DNA from: Elusimicrobiota bacterium
Lineage (GTDB): Bacteria > Elusimicrobiota > Elusimicrobia > FEN-1173 > JAKLIF01
Direction of reading: 5' to 3'
Length of the DNA stretch: 41,579 nucleotides
Assembly: GCA_022709755.1 (NCBI GenBank)
Contig: JAKLIF010000009.1
Span: forward strand, 74,694-116,272
Shown here piece by piece: positions 24,597-34,986 of this stretch. The notes under the pieces are model-generated. The model made no database searches. It was not told the DNA's origin and worked only from the letters and a program-made list of their open reading frames with translations. The position numbers and the translations under genes are program-made. Each line of letters opens with the position of its first letter. Position 1 is the stretch's first letter.

Positions 24597-27500
24597 TCAC
24601 GCCGGGGGGACGAGCACGTCTTCGATCGGTTGGAGGAAAAGGATGTGTCTTTCCCTGACCGGCCGGCCCGTGATATGGGTCAAGGAATGTCCGTAGACCT
24701 GAAGTTGCGGCGCATAGTAATCCGTCAGCCGGTCGAGATCCGCGGGTTTTGAAACGACATCCGTCTTATAATCGACCACCACCCACTCGCCCTCTTCCAA
24801 GAAAGCCAGATCGATCACACCGTTGAACGCGGTCATCCCCTCCGGAACCGGGGCCACGGACACATCCGGTTTCCCATTCCGGCATGAGATATCGAAGGGG
24901 ATTTCCCGGAAGAACTGTTCGGACCGTACGGCGCGCTTCATCAAAGGGATCTTCATCAAGTCCTGGACGAGACGATGCGCCTTCTCCACCCAATCCTTCC
25001 GGTGTTCCGCCGGCGACAAATATTCCGACCAAACGCGTAAAGAATCCTCATCCATCCGTGTCAGATCGCATTTCTCGAGGAGAACGTGGATATAGGAACC
25101 GAACCTCGGCCCCTCGCCTCCTTCGGCCGAAAAATCGCGCTCTTTCTTCACCCATTCCGTCACGGACACGTCTTTGGAAGCCGCCGCCGTCTTCAGAACG
25201 CTCTTCCGGTGAAGCACCCATTGGACTTTCTGGCTTTCAGACGCCTCGATGATCGAGTCGTCGAGTTTGAGATATTTCTTCGTGTCCAACCGATGGAAGA
25301 GGGGCCGTTGTGACGACCCCGGCAACTCGCCGGCGGGATGGTCGGCTTCGACCGACGAAGGAACTCCTCCCTCCCGGGACGACCTCAACATCTCCAGATA
25401 ACTGTTTTCCGGGATCTGCCCTTCCCGTCCGGGTTTATAGAACCGGGGAAGGACCAGGAAATCGCGGGCGCGCGTGCAGGCGACATAGAACAACCGGCGG
25501 TCCTGGGCTTCCAGATGCCGCGTCTCGTCCCGTTCGGCGTCATTCCAACCTTCCGTGGACGCCGGAGAATTCGCCGTCCCCGTGTTGAGTTGAAATCCCC
25601 CCCGCCCATGGGCGGCGATGAAAAAATCCGGGCGCAGGTTGGGGTTGTCCCCGAGTCCCGCCAAGACCACGATGGGATATTCCAATCCCTTCGATTTATG
25701 GATCGTCAGCATCCGGACGTAATCCCCTTCCGTCCCGGAGGCGGCTGATTCCTCCTCCAGTTTCATCTCCTGGGCCCTTCGGAGCCAATGGATCAGCGGA
25801 GCGGGCGTATCCAATCCCTGATCGGCCAAACGGCGGGCCACGTCCAATATCTTCCGCAGGCTCTCGACCCGTTGTTCTCCGTAAGGTTTGGCGAGGAATA
25901 TCGTCCACGCCTGCGATTCATCCAGGATCTTCTCGAGCCAGACGTCCAGTGGGAATTGCCCCCGTTGCCGGTGCCACCGCGCCAATTTCTCGAAGACTTC
26001 CCGATAGGCGGGCAGTTCCGCGAAACGCTTCTCCAGATAATTGACCCGCTGGTTCGCAAACAGTTCAAAAAGGTCCGAATCGGAGTAACCGAACAGGGCG
26101 GAATGAAGCGACGCATAAAGAGAGACCGAATCCCAGGGGTTCTCGATGGCGTTCAGGAGGTTGATCAAGGCCTGCACTTCCCATCGACGATAATAATCCT
26201 TCCCCCCCTGCAACCAGAACGGGATCTGCGACTTCTCAAACGCCGTCTCATAGACGTGGAAATGGGTCAGGACCCTGAAGAGAACGGCGACGTCCCGATA
26301 GCCCGCCGGACGGTTCTGTTTGGTCTGCGGATCCCGAACAGCCCACTTCCCGATCACGTGGGATTTCAGGAAATCGCCGATGGCTTCCGCCTCCATCTTG
26401 CGCAGCACGTCCATGTTCTTGTTCTTCAGTTGTCCGGGCGAGGGGCTCAACAAATGGACACGCGGCGACGGGGACGGGGCGTATTCCACCCCCGGATGGA
26501 GCGGCACGTAGGAGGGCTGATATCGTCCGTCCGTCGACGGCACGATGATCCCGGAGAAGCGGTCGTTGACCCAACGCAGCACTTCGGGATGGCTCCTGAA
26601 ATTGGCCGAGATGTTCAGAATGACGCCCTGCCGGGCGATGATGTCCTTGGCGGCCGAATAGACATCCGCGTCGGCTCGGCGAAACCGGTAGATGGACTGT
26701 TTGGGGTCTCCCACCAGGAAGAGTTTCCCGGGGGACAGGAGGACCTCGTCCCAGCGGCGGGCCGCGGGTTCCCGCTCGCACAGGAAGAAGATGATCTCCG
26801 CCTGAAGCGGATCGGTGTCATGGAACTCGTCGACGAGGATCATGCCATACTGTCTTTGAAAATCACGGCGTACGTCCAGCCGGTCCCGCAAGAGGTCCCG
26901 GGCGCGCAAGAGAAGGTCGTGATACGTCAGTTTCCCCAAGCGTTCCTTCTTTTCCCTCCATGCCGAGAGGAAACCCTCCAACTCGGAGAGACAATCCTCG
27001 ACGATCCGGCGCCCCGCCCTCTCCTTCAAGGCGGACTGTTTCCCGCGCCACTCCTTGATCCGCTTTTTCAACTCCTTCAGATGTTCCGCGGAGTCCCAGT
27101 TCTTTTGATTGCCGACCGGTTTCAGGTCCATGAACAGCAGGACTTGGCCGTCGGCCTCCCGTTCCAGGTCGATGTTCTCAAAAACGCTGTTCAGGTTCGC
27201 CATCCGCTGATAGAGGGCATCCTCCTTGTTCCGGCAAGAGGATCGGGCCTCGGCCCAGAGCGTCTCATACTCCCGATAGAGTTCTTCATAACCCGCCCTC
27301 AACCCGTCCCCGTCGGAGACCGTCGTTGACGGGCGGCGGCTCTTCCATTCCGGCCAGAGGTCCATGTTCTCCACCAGACGATCGGCGATGGATTTGATCT
27401 TTTCAAGGGATATCCCGTAATCCATGGCGGCCATGAACACGGCGGGCCGCTCCGCCAGATGTCTCCCCATCCACTCTGTCCAGAGATCCTCAAAAAGGAA

Positions 27501-27917
27501 GAACGACTCCATCTCATCGGCCACGCCGAAAGCCGGGTCCAGATCGGCCTCCACGGGGCGGCGCTTCAAGAGATGGGCGCAGAAGGAATGGATCGTCCCG
27601 ATGAACGCCTGGTCCAAACGAGCCAAGTTGTCAGCGACCCGCGACCCCGCCTCCGTGCGGGCCACTACCTGCCAGTGGGCTTCCAGACCGTCGCGGATCC
27701 GGGTCTTCAGTTCCGCCGCGGCGTTCTCCGTGAACGTGATGGCGGCCAAAGAGGCTGAGCGACCGTCCTCGGAGGAGAGGTAGTTCACGATACGGGACAC
27801 CAGCACCGCCGTCTTCCCCGTGCCGGCTCCCGCCTCCACCAAAAAAGTCGTCTTCAACTCGCCGGACGCACGGCGGCGGTCCTTTTCGTCGATGAGACCC
27901 TCCGTCATCCGGCTCAT
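24597..27917 (-). CDS. addA: AddA-type UvrD-family helicase/nuclease subunit
   Basis: This 1106-residue protein is the motor and nuclease subunit of an AddAB (RecBCD-like) double-strand-break end-processing complex. Helicase motifs in order: Walker A AGAGTGKT (29-36), ITFTENAAAELKTRI, motif II DEFHDTDPLQAE, LVGDPKQSIYRFRRAD, LTIHKSKGLEYPIVVLAGL and RLFYVACTRARDF. The C terminus has the RecB nuclease motifs: GSYIHVLLEK, NGVIDLAF, VVDYKTD and YAPQLQVYG. Motif II has His where most relatives have Gln (DEFQDTD). ATG at 27917 overlaps the addB stop (ATGA), so expression is coupled. Confidence 0.93.
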   Translation of the reverse strand: MSRMTEGLIDEKDRRRASGELKTTFLVEAGAGTGKTAVLVSRIVNYLSSEDGRSASLAAITFTENAAAELKTRIRDGLEAHWQVVARTEAGSRVADNLARLDQAFIGTIHSFCAHLLKRRPVEADLDPAFGVADEMESFFLFEDLWTEWMGRHLAERPAVFMAAMDYGISLEKIKSIADRLVENMDLWPEWKSRRPSTTVSDGDGLRAGYEELYREYETLWAEARSSCRNKEDALYQRMANLNSVFENIDLEREADGQVLLFMDLKPVGNQKNWDSAEHLKELKKRIKEWRGKQSALKERAGRRIVEDCLSELEGFLSAWREKKERLGKLTYHDLLLRARDLLRDRLDVRRDFQRQYGMILVDEFHDTDPLQAEIIFFLCEREPAARRWDEVLLSPGKLFLVGDPKQSIYRFRRADADVYSAAKDIIARQGVILNISANFRSHPEVLRWVNDRFSGIIVPSTDGRYQPSYVPLHPGVEYAPSPSPRVHLLSPSPGQLKNKNMDVLRKMEAEAIGDFLKSHVIGKWAVRDPQTKQNRPAGYRDVAVLFRVLTHFHVYETAFEKSQIPFWLQGGKDYYRRWEVQALINLLNAIENPWDSVSLYASLHSALFGYSDSDLFELFANQRVNYLEKRFAELPAYREVFEKLARWHRQRGQFPLDVWLEKILDESQAWTIFLAKPYGEQRVESLRKILDVARRLADQGLDTPAPLIHWLRRAQEMKLEEESAASGTEGDYVRMLTIHKSKGLEYPIVVLAGLGDNPNLRPDFFIAAHGRGGFQLNTGTANSPASTEGWNDAERDETRHLEAQDRRLFYVACTRARDFLVLPRFYKPGREGQIPENSYLEMLRSSREGGVPSSVEADHPAGELPGSSQRPLFHRLDTKKYLKLDDSIIEASESQKVQWVLHRKSVLKTAAASKDVSVTEWVKKERDFSAEGGEGPRFGSYIHVLLEKCDLTRMDEDSLRVWSEYLSPAEHRKDWVEKAHRLVQDLMKIPLMKRAVRSEQFFREIPFDISCRNGKPDVSVAPVPEGMTAFNGVIDLAFLEEGEWVVVDYKTDVVSKPADLDRLTDYYAPQLQVYGHSLTHITGRPVRERHILFLQPIEDVLVPPA

Positions 27918-30900
27918 TCCGCTTTCCCCTTCTCATCCTCTTCAGAATCCGTCCCCGCGCGGACATCCAACAGCTTTTCCAGCGAGGCCATTCTCTCATC
28001 GGACCTCTTGATCTCAAAGACCGTCTCGCGGCCCGGCCCGCACACCGACAGAAAATCGCACATCTTGCACCGGTCCGAGGGGCAGGCCGGGAAGAACCCC
28101 TCTTGGATGAACCCCGCGAAACCGGCCACGAGTTTCTCGAAGAACGGCCGGGCCTGTTCCAAGGTCTTTTCAGAATAGACGATCCGGGTGAACCGCCCCC
28201 CCGACGTGCAATAAATGTATTGGGCCCGTTCCACCCGGACCCCCGCGTTCACCTTCTCATAGGCCAGCGCATAGAGCGGCAATTGGGCGCTCTGGGGATT
28301 GAGGGTCTCGTCCTTATGGAATTTCTTTTTCACCGAGCCCGTCTTATAATCCGAGATCATCACTTTCCGCCCGTCGGGAGTCCGATCCACACGGTCGATC
28401 CGGCCGGTGATCGGGACACGCACTCCGTCGAACGTCAAGAAGACCTCCTTATCGAGCCGGCCGAAATCATATTCAAAGTCAGACGGCACGTAAGGGCTGG
28501 GATGATTGACCTCACTCCACAGCCATTTCCCCAGATCCCGGAGGATGGCGTCCTTCTCGATGTTCCAGAGGGACGGCAACACGGGATTCCCGCGTCTCTC
28601 AAAGTTCCGGAGCGCCTCATCCCAGGATTTCTCCGTCAACCGGAGATACTCCTCCTTCTTCGCCGGATCGTATGGAAGAAGCCCCGATTCCCGCAGTCCC
28701 TGGAAAAGCCGGTAAAGGGCGTCATGGATCAGGTCCCCCCGCTGGCTCGGACGGATGGTGAGACAAGCCTCCGGATCCTCCGTCTTCTCGATGCGAAGAA
28801 GTCTTGACAGCATGAACCGATACGGACAATCCGCATAGGCCTCGATACCGGTGGGGCTCAGGTAACCCCGCCGCACGAAATCCTCCAGTTTCTTATGGCC
28901 GACCGCCCCCCCGATGGCGCCGTCGTGCTCTCCGAAGCCCTCCGTCGTCCATTTCTGCTCTTCGGCCGACAAGACGCGCCGGAAGATCTCGTTATGGCTG
29001 AGCAGATGCGCCGCCCGGACCAAATCCGCCTGATGGATGGCCTGGATCAACGACACCTGTTCATAATCCGACGATGAATTCGCCCGGGCGAGTTCCATCT
29101 CAGGAAAGAGCGTGGAGGAGAGCCGATGGACTTGGGGGTGGGATTCCATCTCCCCATAAGTCACCAACCGCCCGCTCTTCTCCTTCAAGAGATCGAGAAG
29201 GAAGCTGGACGGGATGAGGGACTGACCGGTGCCGTAGCTCAGCCGGGCATAACTCAGCAATAGCGTCGCCGAGGGCCTCCGGGTGATCGAGCTGAAAACC
29301 TCCTTTTCACGCAGATACCCGTCGGAAGCCAGCGTGAGGGTCACCTCGGGACGGTCTTTCATCACGGCCCTCTTCTCCTCGTCCAAGAGGACGGGGTCCT
29401 GCAACACCTCCCGAGGGAACACCTTTTCCGTCAATCCCCCCACGATGACGATACGGGCGGGCATCGCCGCCGCCGTTTCCGTCGAAACGACATGGACCCC
29501 GCCGTGCAGCAATCTTTCGGAACCGTCGTGGATGGTCTGGTGTCCCGCCCACTGTTCGAACGACCGCAGGAAATCATCGAAATTCAGTGTCGCCGAGTCC
29601 ACGGTTTTTTCGGTCAGGGGGCCGAGATGTTCGGACAGATAATCGACATCCGACGGAGACAGGTGGGGACGGATCGCGTTCAGAGCGCACCGCATCCATT
29701 CCGTCATGGTCCCCTCGCCGGGAAAGGTCTTCAAGGACTCCTCCAGCCCGTTCAGCGCCTCGACCAGAAGAGACCTCTGTTCCAACATCCCCGGAAGGTC
29801 GGCCGGGATGTTCCTCCCTTTTCCCTCCCGCCAGTCTTCCTCCAGAGATTTCAAGGCCCTCAACCATTCCGAGACTTCTCCTCCCGTGATCCCGGCCTGA
29901 CGGCTGATATAATCCCACTCATCGGGCCGCCTCCTCCCGGCGTTATCCGGACTCGTCTCGAAAAACGACCTCCTCTTGAAAAAATCGATCACGGCGTTCC
30001 GCGAGCCGCCGGAAGCTCTCGTCTTGAGGAAAGCGACGAATTTGGCGACGATCGGATGTTCGATGAGAGGACGGCCGCATTCGAGATAATAGGGGATGCC
30101 GGAAGCGTTGAAGACACGGCGCACGAGGGACGCGCGTTCCGTCAGATCATGGAACGACACGAGGATGTCGTTGAAGGCGACGCCGTTTTCGGCGAATTGG
30201 AGGATCTGCCGGGCGATCCACTTCATTTCCTCGATGTCGTTCGGGCACGAAGCGATCCGGAGGTCGGCGGCGAAGGCGGGAGGAGGCTCCGTCCCGGTGG
30301 AAGTCCCTTTCTTCAAACAGACGGTCAGCGATTTCCACTGTCCGGGCGGGAGGAGGAGCGTTCCGGGGAGGTCCAAGACGAGCCGAGTCCGACCGGAGAT
30401 CCATTCCGCCAGCCCCGTCTCGATCCGGGTCAACCGCCTGAATCCCGTCAGGATCACCGTCGGGGGGACGGTGAGTGGCGGGCCTTCGGACGACAACAGC
30501 TCCAGAAGGTCCTGCCATTCGAACAGGTTTTCCTTCTCCATTCCCCGCTTCAATAAACGGGCGACGAGGGCGATGTCTTCCAGTTTCGCGGAACCCTCTG
30601 TCCCCTTCCGTTCACGGCAAAGACCGTCCAAAACTTCCGACGTGAGGGCCCCCTGGCGCATGTCCTCGAACGTCCGCCCGAGCGCGGAGACGAAACCGGG
30701 ACGACGGGAAACCGGTCCGAAATACCGGAACCCCTCGGCGTTCTCCCGGATGATCTTCTCCAACATCCACCGGCGGACGAAGGAAGGGACGGGGCGCGCG
30801 CTCCGGGAAGCGAGGCGCGGTTCGCAGAGGCGGGTCAACAGGGTGCGCGTCGTCTCCGCGCGCACGTTCAGGAGCGACCGGTTTTCCTCCGCCAGGCGGT

Positions 30901-31000
30901 GAATGGCCCATCGGCCGATGGTGTGGGAAGGCGTCCAAAGAACGATCAGGCCCAGGGGGTCTTTTTCGCGGAGGGATCGAACGATCGAAGAGAGGCTCAT
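27914..31000 (-). CDS. addB: AddB-type nuclease subunit of AddAB
   Basis: This 1028-residue protein is the partner of AddA. Its N-terminal UvrD-like half lacks a Walker A motif, as in AddB proteins with a degenerate helicase. The C-terminal nuclease starts at LSPTGIEAYADCPYRFMLSRLL and contains QRGDLIHDALYRLF, GRIDRVDRTPDGRKVMISDY with KTG, and SAQLPLYALAY. Four cysteines, one in DCPYRF and three in FPACPSDRCKMCDFLSVC, fit the 4Fe-4S staple of AddB-type nucleases. It starts 79 bp after the aspartase-like gene; those bases hold no promoter or terminator I can support. Confidence 0.92.
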   Translation of the reverse strand: MSLSSIVRSLREKDPLGLIVLWTPSHTIGRWAIHRLAEENRSLLNVRAETTRTLLTRLCEPRLASRSARPVPSFVRRWMLEKIIRENAEGFRYFGPVSRRPGFVSALGRTFEDMRQGALTSEVLDGLCRERKGTEGSAKLEDIALVARLLKRGMEKENLFEWQDLLELLSSEGPPLTVPPTVILTGFRRLTRIETGLAEWISGRTRLVLDLPGTLLLPPGQWKSLTVCLKKGTSTGTEPPPAFAADLRIASCPNDIEEMKWIARQILQFAENGVAFNDILVSFHDLTERASLVRRVFNASGIPYYLECGRPLIEHPIVAKFVAFLKTRASGGSRNAVIDFFKRRSFFETSPDNAGRRRPDEWDYISRQAGITGGEVSEWLRALKSLEEDWREGKGRNIPADLPGMLEQRSLLVEALNGLEESLKTFPGEGTMTEWMRCALNAIRPHLSPSDVDYLSEHLGPLTEKTVDSATLNFDDFLRSFEQWAGHQTIHDGSERLLHGGVHVVSTETAAAMPARIVIVGGLTEKVFPREVLQDPVLLDEEKRAVMKDRPEVTLTLASDGYLREKEVFSSITRRPSATLLLSYARLSYGTGQSLIPSSFLLDLLKEKSGRLVTYGEMESHPQVHRLSSTLFPEMELARANSSSDYEQVSLIQAIHQADLVRAAHLLSHNEIFRRVLSAEEQKWTTEGFGEHDGAIGGAVGHKKLEDFVRRGYLSPTGIEAYADCPYRFMLSRLLRIEKTEDPEACLTIRPSQRGDLIHDALYRLFQGLRESGLLPYDPAKKEEYLRLTEKSWDEALRNFERRGNPVLPSLWNIEKDAILRDLGKWLWSEVNHPSPYVPSDFEYDFGRLDKEVFLTFDGVRVPITGRIDRVDRTPDGRKVMISDYKTGSVKKKFHKDETLNPQSAQLPLYALAYEKVNAGVRVERAQYIYCTSGGRFTRIVYSEKTLEQARPFFEKLVAGFAGFIQEGFFPACPSDRCKMCDFLSVCGPGRETVFEIKRSDERMASLEKLLDVRAGTDSEEDEKGKAE

Positions 31001-31079
31001 AGTTCGTCTGTGATGACAACCTCGTATGGAAGGAAAACGGCGGCCCCGGGGTCGCGGCGGGGAACAGGGGAACGGCGGT

Positions 31080-32483
31080 TCAGGCGGACCGATCCGTCAA
31101 ACCCGGTTTTGTCATTCCTTTTAAGTCCATGATCCGTTTCAAATCGGCCTCGGAGAGCCACCCTTTTTCAAGCACCACGTCGGAGACGGAACGGCCGCTG
31201 TTCAAGACTTCCTTGGCCACGAGGGCCGCTTTCTCATACCCGATGTGGGGATTTAGGGCGGTCACCAACGCCAGGCTCCGCTGGGCGTAGGACTGACACC
31301 GAAGTTCGTCGGCTTTCAATCCGTCCACGCAACGCGCGCGGAACGAGTCCAGGGCTTTCGAGAAGAATTCCAAAGTCCAGCACAGATCGAAAGCCACCAA
31401 CGGCATCATCACGTTCAGTTCCAGCTGTCCCGCCTGGACGGCATAAGAGACGGCGGTGTCGTTTCCGATCACCTGAAAGCAGGCCATGTCCAACATCTCG
31501 GCCATGACCGGATTCACCTTTCCCGGCATGATGGAAGACCCCGGCTGGACGGCCGGCAGTCTCAGTTCGGCCATTCCCGTCATCGGACCGGACGACAGAA
31601 GGCGGAAATCATTGGCGATGCGGACCATATCCAGCGCCAGGTTCCGGAGCGCTCCGGAGAGAGCCGAAAAGGGCGCCAGACTCTGCATGGCCTCGAACAG
31701 GTTCGCCGACTCCTCCAGCTCGAAACCCGTGATCTGTGAAAGATGGAAGACCATGCGGGAAGCGTAATCGGGGTGAGTGTTCAATCCCGTGCCGACGGCG
31801 GATCCGCCGATCCCCAGGAAACGCAGGTCATCGGCCGCCTCGAATATCTTGTCCCGGTGTTTGGCCACGCAGTTCTCGTAACCCGAGAATTCCTGGCCCA
31901 ACGTCACCGGCGTGGCGTCCTGTAGATGGGTCCGCCCCGATTTGACCACGGCGGAGAACTCCGCCGATTTCCCGCGAAAAGATTCCGACAACCGCTGGAG
32001 AGTCCCGTCCAGTTCCTTGTGCAGAGTCAGGGCCGCCAGACGGATGGCGGTCGGGACCACATCGTTGGTGGATTGACTTCGATTGACGTGATCGTTGGGA
32101 TGGACGAGGGAATAATCCCCCTTTTTCCCACCCAAGAGTTCGGCGGCCCGGTTGGCCAGGACTTCGTTCACGTTCATGTTGTGGGACGTGCCCGCGCCCG
32201 CCTGGAAGATATCCACGACGAACTGGTCTCTCCATTGCCCGGCCAGGACCTCCTCACAAGCCGTGACGATCGCTTTCGACATCTCCGGCGCCATCAGCCC
32301 CAGTTCCGCATGGACGATGGCCGCCGCCTTTTTGATCCGCACGGTCGCTTCCAGAAAAGCGGGACGCGCCGGGAGGCCGCCCGCGTTGAAGTTCTCCATG
32401 GCCCTCAGCGTCTGGATGCCGTAATAAGCCGAAGCGGGGACATCCTTTTCCCCCAATGAATCGTGTTCTCGTCGAGTTTCCAT
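31080..32483 (-). CDS. aspA: Aspartate ammonia-lyase (fumarase/aspartase superfamily)
   Basis: This 467-residue lyase reversibly splits aspartate to fumarate and ammonia. The superfamily loop is GSSIMPGKVNPVMAEML, with GAGTSHNMNVNEVLANRA and NDHVNRSQSTNDVVPTAIRL as further markers. The N terminus SAYYGIQTLRAMENF follows the aspartase pattern (YYG..TLRA.ENF) more than the class II fumarase pattern (WG.QT.RS..NF), and LNTHPDYASRMV is shared by both. A fumarase role cannot be ruled out. It starts 34 bp after the GH94 stop, so it is probably read with the sugar operon. AAGGA stands about 12 bp before the ATG, which is a long spacing. Confidence 0.88.
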   Translation of the reverse strand: METRREHDSLGEKDVPASAYYGIQTLRAMENFNAGGLPARPAFLEATVRIKKAAAIVHAELGLMAPEMSKAIVTACEEVLAGQWRDQFVVDIFQAGAGTSHNMNVNEVLANRAAELLGGKKGDYSLVHPNDHVNRSQSTNDVVPTAIRLAALTLHKELDGTLQRLSESFRGKSAEFSAVVKSGRTHLQDATPVTLGQEFSGYENCVAKHRDKIFEAADDLRFLGIGGSAVGTGLNTHPDYASRMVFHLSQITGFELEESANLFEAMQSLAPFSALSGALRNLALDMVRIANDFRLLSSGPMTGMAELRLPAVQPGSSIMPGKVNPVMAEMLDMACFQVIGNDTAVSYAVQAGQLELNVMMPLVAFDLCWTLEFFSKALDSFRARCVDGLKADELRCQSYAQRSLALVTALNPHIGYEKAALVAKEVLNSGRSVSDVVLEKGWLSEADLKRIMDLKGMTKPGLTDRSA

Positions 32484-32517
32484 GTCGTTGTCGTTTCCTT
32501 TTATGAGAGGCGTTTGT

Positions 32518-34974
32518 TCAACTCTCCGGGATCAGGACGACCACGTCGTGCTGTTTCCCGGGAGTCGACGGCAAAAGGTCTCCCACGATCTTCTTGCCGT
32601 CAAACAGGATCTCCTGTCTGTCTCCCCGAAGGGTCTTATCTCTCAACACCCGGATGCGGTACTCCGCACCCCGGAAGCGCCGGACCGTTCTAAAACCGTT
32701 CCATTCCTTGGGGATGCAGGGGCGGATCCTCAACCCGTCCCAATCGGGACGGATCCCCATCATCCATTCCGTCGAGATGCGGAACAGCCAGGCCGCCGAT
32801 CCGGTGTACCAGGTCCATCCGCCTCGTCCGGGCGTCGGCGAATCGGGCCCGTCCACGTTCCCCGGCGTCACATAGGGTTCGCACACATAGCGTTCCGGAT
32901 CCATGCCGCGATAGACGGGACAGAGCCGCCGATAGAGTTCCCAGGCCCATTGGGGACGCGAAATCGCGCATTCCATCTGGATGGCCCACACCGCGGCGTG
33001 CATGTAGATCCCGCCGTTCTCCCTTGTGCCCGGAGCGTAGCGCGTCAGATACCCGATCCGCGAATCGGGTGTGCGGTAGGCCGGATAGAGGAGGAGCGAC
33101 CCATGCGGACCGTAGAGATGCTTCTGCAGAGAGGACAAGATCGACCTCTTCCGTTGAGGCGAATCGACGATCCCGTTCATGAGCGCCCACGTCTGCGCGT
33201 TCAGAAATATCTTCCCGTCGCGACACTGGCGGCTTCCGAGAACGGTGCCGTCATCGCAGGTGGCGCGTGAATACCAGCGGCCGTCCCAGGCGAGCCGGTT
33301 GATGGTCTTCTTCAGCCGCGCGGCACGTTGCAGATACCTCTTCCGGCGATGGTCCTCCGATTTGGAGATGACGCCCTGGCTCATGAGCGATTCCATCAGC
33401 CGAGACCAATCCATCAGGACCCCGTAGAGGAAATGTCCCATCCAGACGCTCTCCCCCTTCTCGTCCCGGCCCGTGGCCGAAAGGCCGTCGTTCCAATCTC
33501 CCGTGCCGATGAGAGGGAGCCCTCTCTCGCTGAACCGGTTGAGCACGTTATCGATCGCCCGGACGCAATGCCGGTAGATCGGTTCCGTGAGCCGGATGTT
33601 CTCGGGTCCCGGGTGATACGGGACCTTCTCCAACAGCGCCGAATAATTGACCGTCTCCTTGAGATAGTTCAGGACGACGAAGGGGAGCCACAAGAGGTCG
33701 TCGGAATATCTGGAAGGCGCCCCCTCTTCCGACAGCGGGTGCCACCAATGGAACACCCGACCGCTGGCGAACTGATGGGCGCAATGAAGGCGGATCTGCC
33801 TCAGCGTCAGGTCCGGCCGGACCGGCAGGAACACCTGGCTGTCTTGAAGCTGATCGCGGAACCCATAAGCGCCGCCCGTCTGATAATAGGCCGTGCGGCC
33901 GAAGAATCGCGCGGACATGGCTTGATATTTGAGCCAGACGTTGGTCATCACGTTGAACGCCGCATCGGGTGTCTCGACGACCGGAGAACCGAGGAGCTTG
34001 TCCCATAATATCTCGGTCTGGTGCCAGGCCTTTTCGACATGACTGAAATTCTGGTATTTCTTCGCCAGGTTCAACGCCACTTTTTCCGACGTCGCAGCGC
34101 CCAAAGTCCAGAGAGAAGTCCGCTCTTCGCCTGGTTTCAGCGTCACGGGGACCTGAAGGCTGGCGATCCCGTCGTCCCACCGATGGGTGGTCGGACCGAC
34201 ATAAGCCCCCTTCTGCAACGCCGCCGGGGACGATTTACTCCCATAGTTCCCCAGGAACGCCTGCTTATCTCCGCAGGCCGCCGTCACCGGAAGGTTGACC
34301 GCATGCCAGGCCGTGTATTCCCACGTCTTGTTCCAATGTTCCCCCTTCTCGTTCTTCAACGGGGACAGCCTCTTCTTGGCCAGAATCACCTTATCGGCGT
34401 CATGGAACGAAGTCTCGATGAAAAGTTTATGGAACTCGCGATGCCAATCCGGGGCCTCCCCCAGGTTCCATTCCATGTATGACCACAGGCTCAGTTTCCG
34501 CGTCTTCTTCGAGACGTTCCGGATTCTCACGCGCCATACTTCCAGCGGCTCCCCCTCCGGGACGAAGATCATCCATTCGGAACGGATCCCGTCTTTCTGC
34601 ATGGTGATGATGGAATAGCCCACACCGTGCACGCACTCGTAGAACTCGTAGGAGGTCTTGGTGGGCTGCCAGGACGCGGACCAGAAGCGGCCGGACTGTT
34701 CGTCGCGGATGTAGAGATACCGTCCGGCCTCGTCCCGGATCATGTCCTGGTCCCAACGGGTCAGCCGGTTCAGGGAAGCGTGATGCAACCAGGAATATCC
34801 GGACCCCGTCTGGGAGATGACGGCCCCATAGGGGCCCGTGGAGATCACGTTCACCCAGGGGCGCGGCGTATCGGGACGGGTGATGATGTAGCTCCGTCCA
34901 TCTTCGGAAAAACGGCCATAGTTCGTCTTGAACGGGAATCGGAACGGGTGTTTCGCGGTTTTCATCTTACTCAA
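32518..34974 (-). CDS. GH94-family glycoside phosphorylase (cellobiose/cellodextrin type)
   Basis: This 818-residue protein has the GH94 layout: an N-terminal beta-sandwich (GRSYIITRPDTPRPWVNV, WSYMEWNLGEAPDWHREFH) and an alpha/alpha barrel with YYQTGGAYGFRDQLQDS, HWWHPLSE, YSDDLLWLPFVV and the catalytic aspartate in GTGDWNDGLS (near residue 495). GH94 enzymes split beta-linked disaccharides or oligosaccharides with phosphate, giving a sugar-1-phosphate. The exact linkage cannot be read. TTG at 34974 is favoured as start because AGGAGG lies 8 bp before it; the first ATG, at 34965, is too far from that site. No signal peptide, so cytoplasmic. It follows the GH35-like gene by 12 bp. Confidence 0.93.
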   Translation of the reverse strand: MSKMKTAKHPFRFPFKTNYGRFSEDGRSYIITRPDTPRPWVNVISTGPYGAVISQTGSGYSWLHHASLNRLTRWDQDMIRDEAGRYLYIRDEQSGRFWSASWQPTKTSYEFYECVHGVGYSIITMQKDGIRSEWMIFVPEGEPLEVWRVRIRNVSKKTRKLSLWSYMEWNLGEAPDWHREFHKLFIETSFHDADKVILAKKRLSPLKNEKGEHWNKTWEYTAWHAVNLPVTAACGDKQAFLGNYGSKSSPAALQKGAYVGPTTHRWDDGIASLQVPVTLKPGEERTSLWTLGAATSEKVALNLAKKYQNFSHVEKAWHQTEILWDKLLGSPVVETPDAAFNVMTNVWLKYQAMSARFFGRTAYYQTGGAYGFRDQLQDSQVFLPVRPDLTLRQIRLHCAHQFASGRVFHWWHPLSEEGAPSRYSDDLLWLPFVVLNYLKETVNYSALLEKVPYHPGPENIRLTEPIYRHCVRAIDNVLNRFSERGLPLIGTGDWNDGLSATGRDEKGESVWMGHFLYGVLMDWSRLMESLMSQGVISKSEDHRRKRYLQRAARLKKTINRLAWDGRWYSRATCDDGTVLGSRQCRDGKIFLNAQTWALMNGIVDSPQRKRSILSSLQKHLYGPHGSLLLYPAYRTPDSRIGYLTRYAPGTRENGGIYMHAAVWAIQMECAISRPQWAWELYRRLCPVYRGMDPERYVCEPYVTPGNVDGPDSPTPGRGGWTWYTGSAAWLFRISTEWMMGIRPDWDGLRIRPCIPKEWNGFRTVRRFRGAEYRIRVLRDKTLRGDRQEILFDGKKIVGDLLPSTPGKQHDVVVLIPES

Positions 34975-34986
34975 CGGTGTATCCTC

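Noticed and set aside
25788-27329. 513-residue plus-strand ORF
   Set aside because: Antisense shadow of addA, which has full helicase and nuclease motifs.
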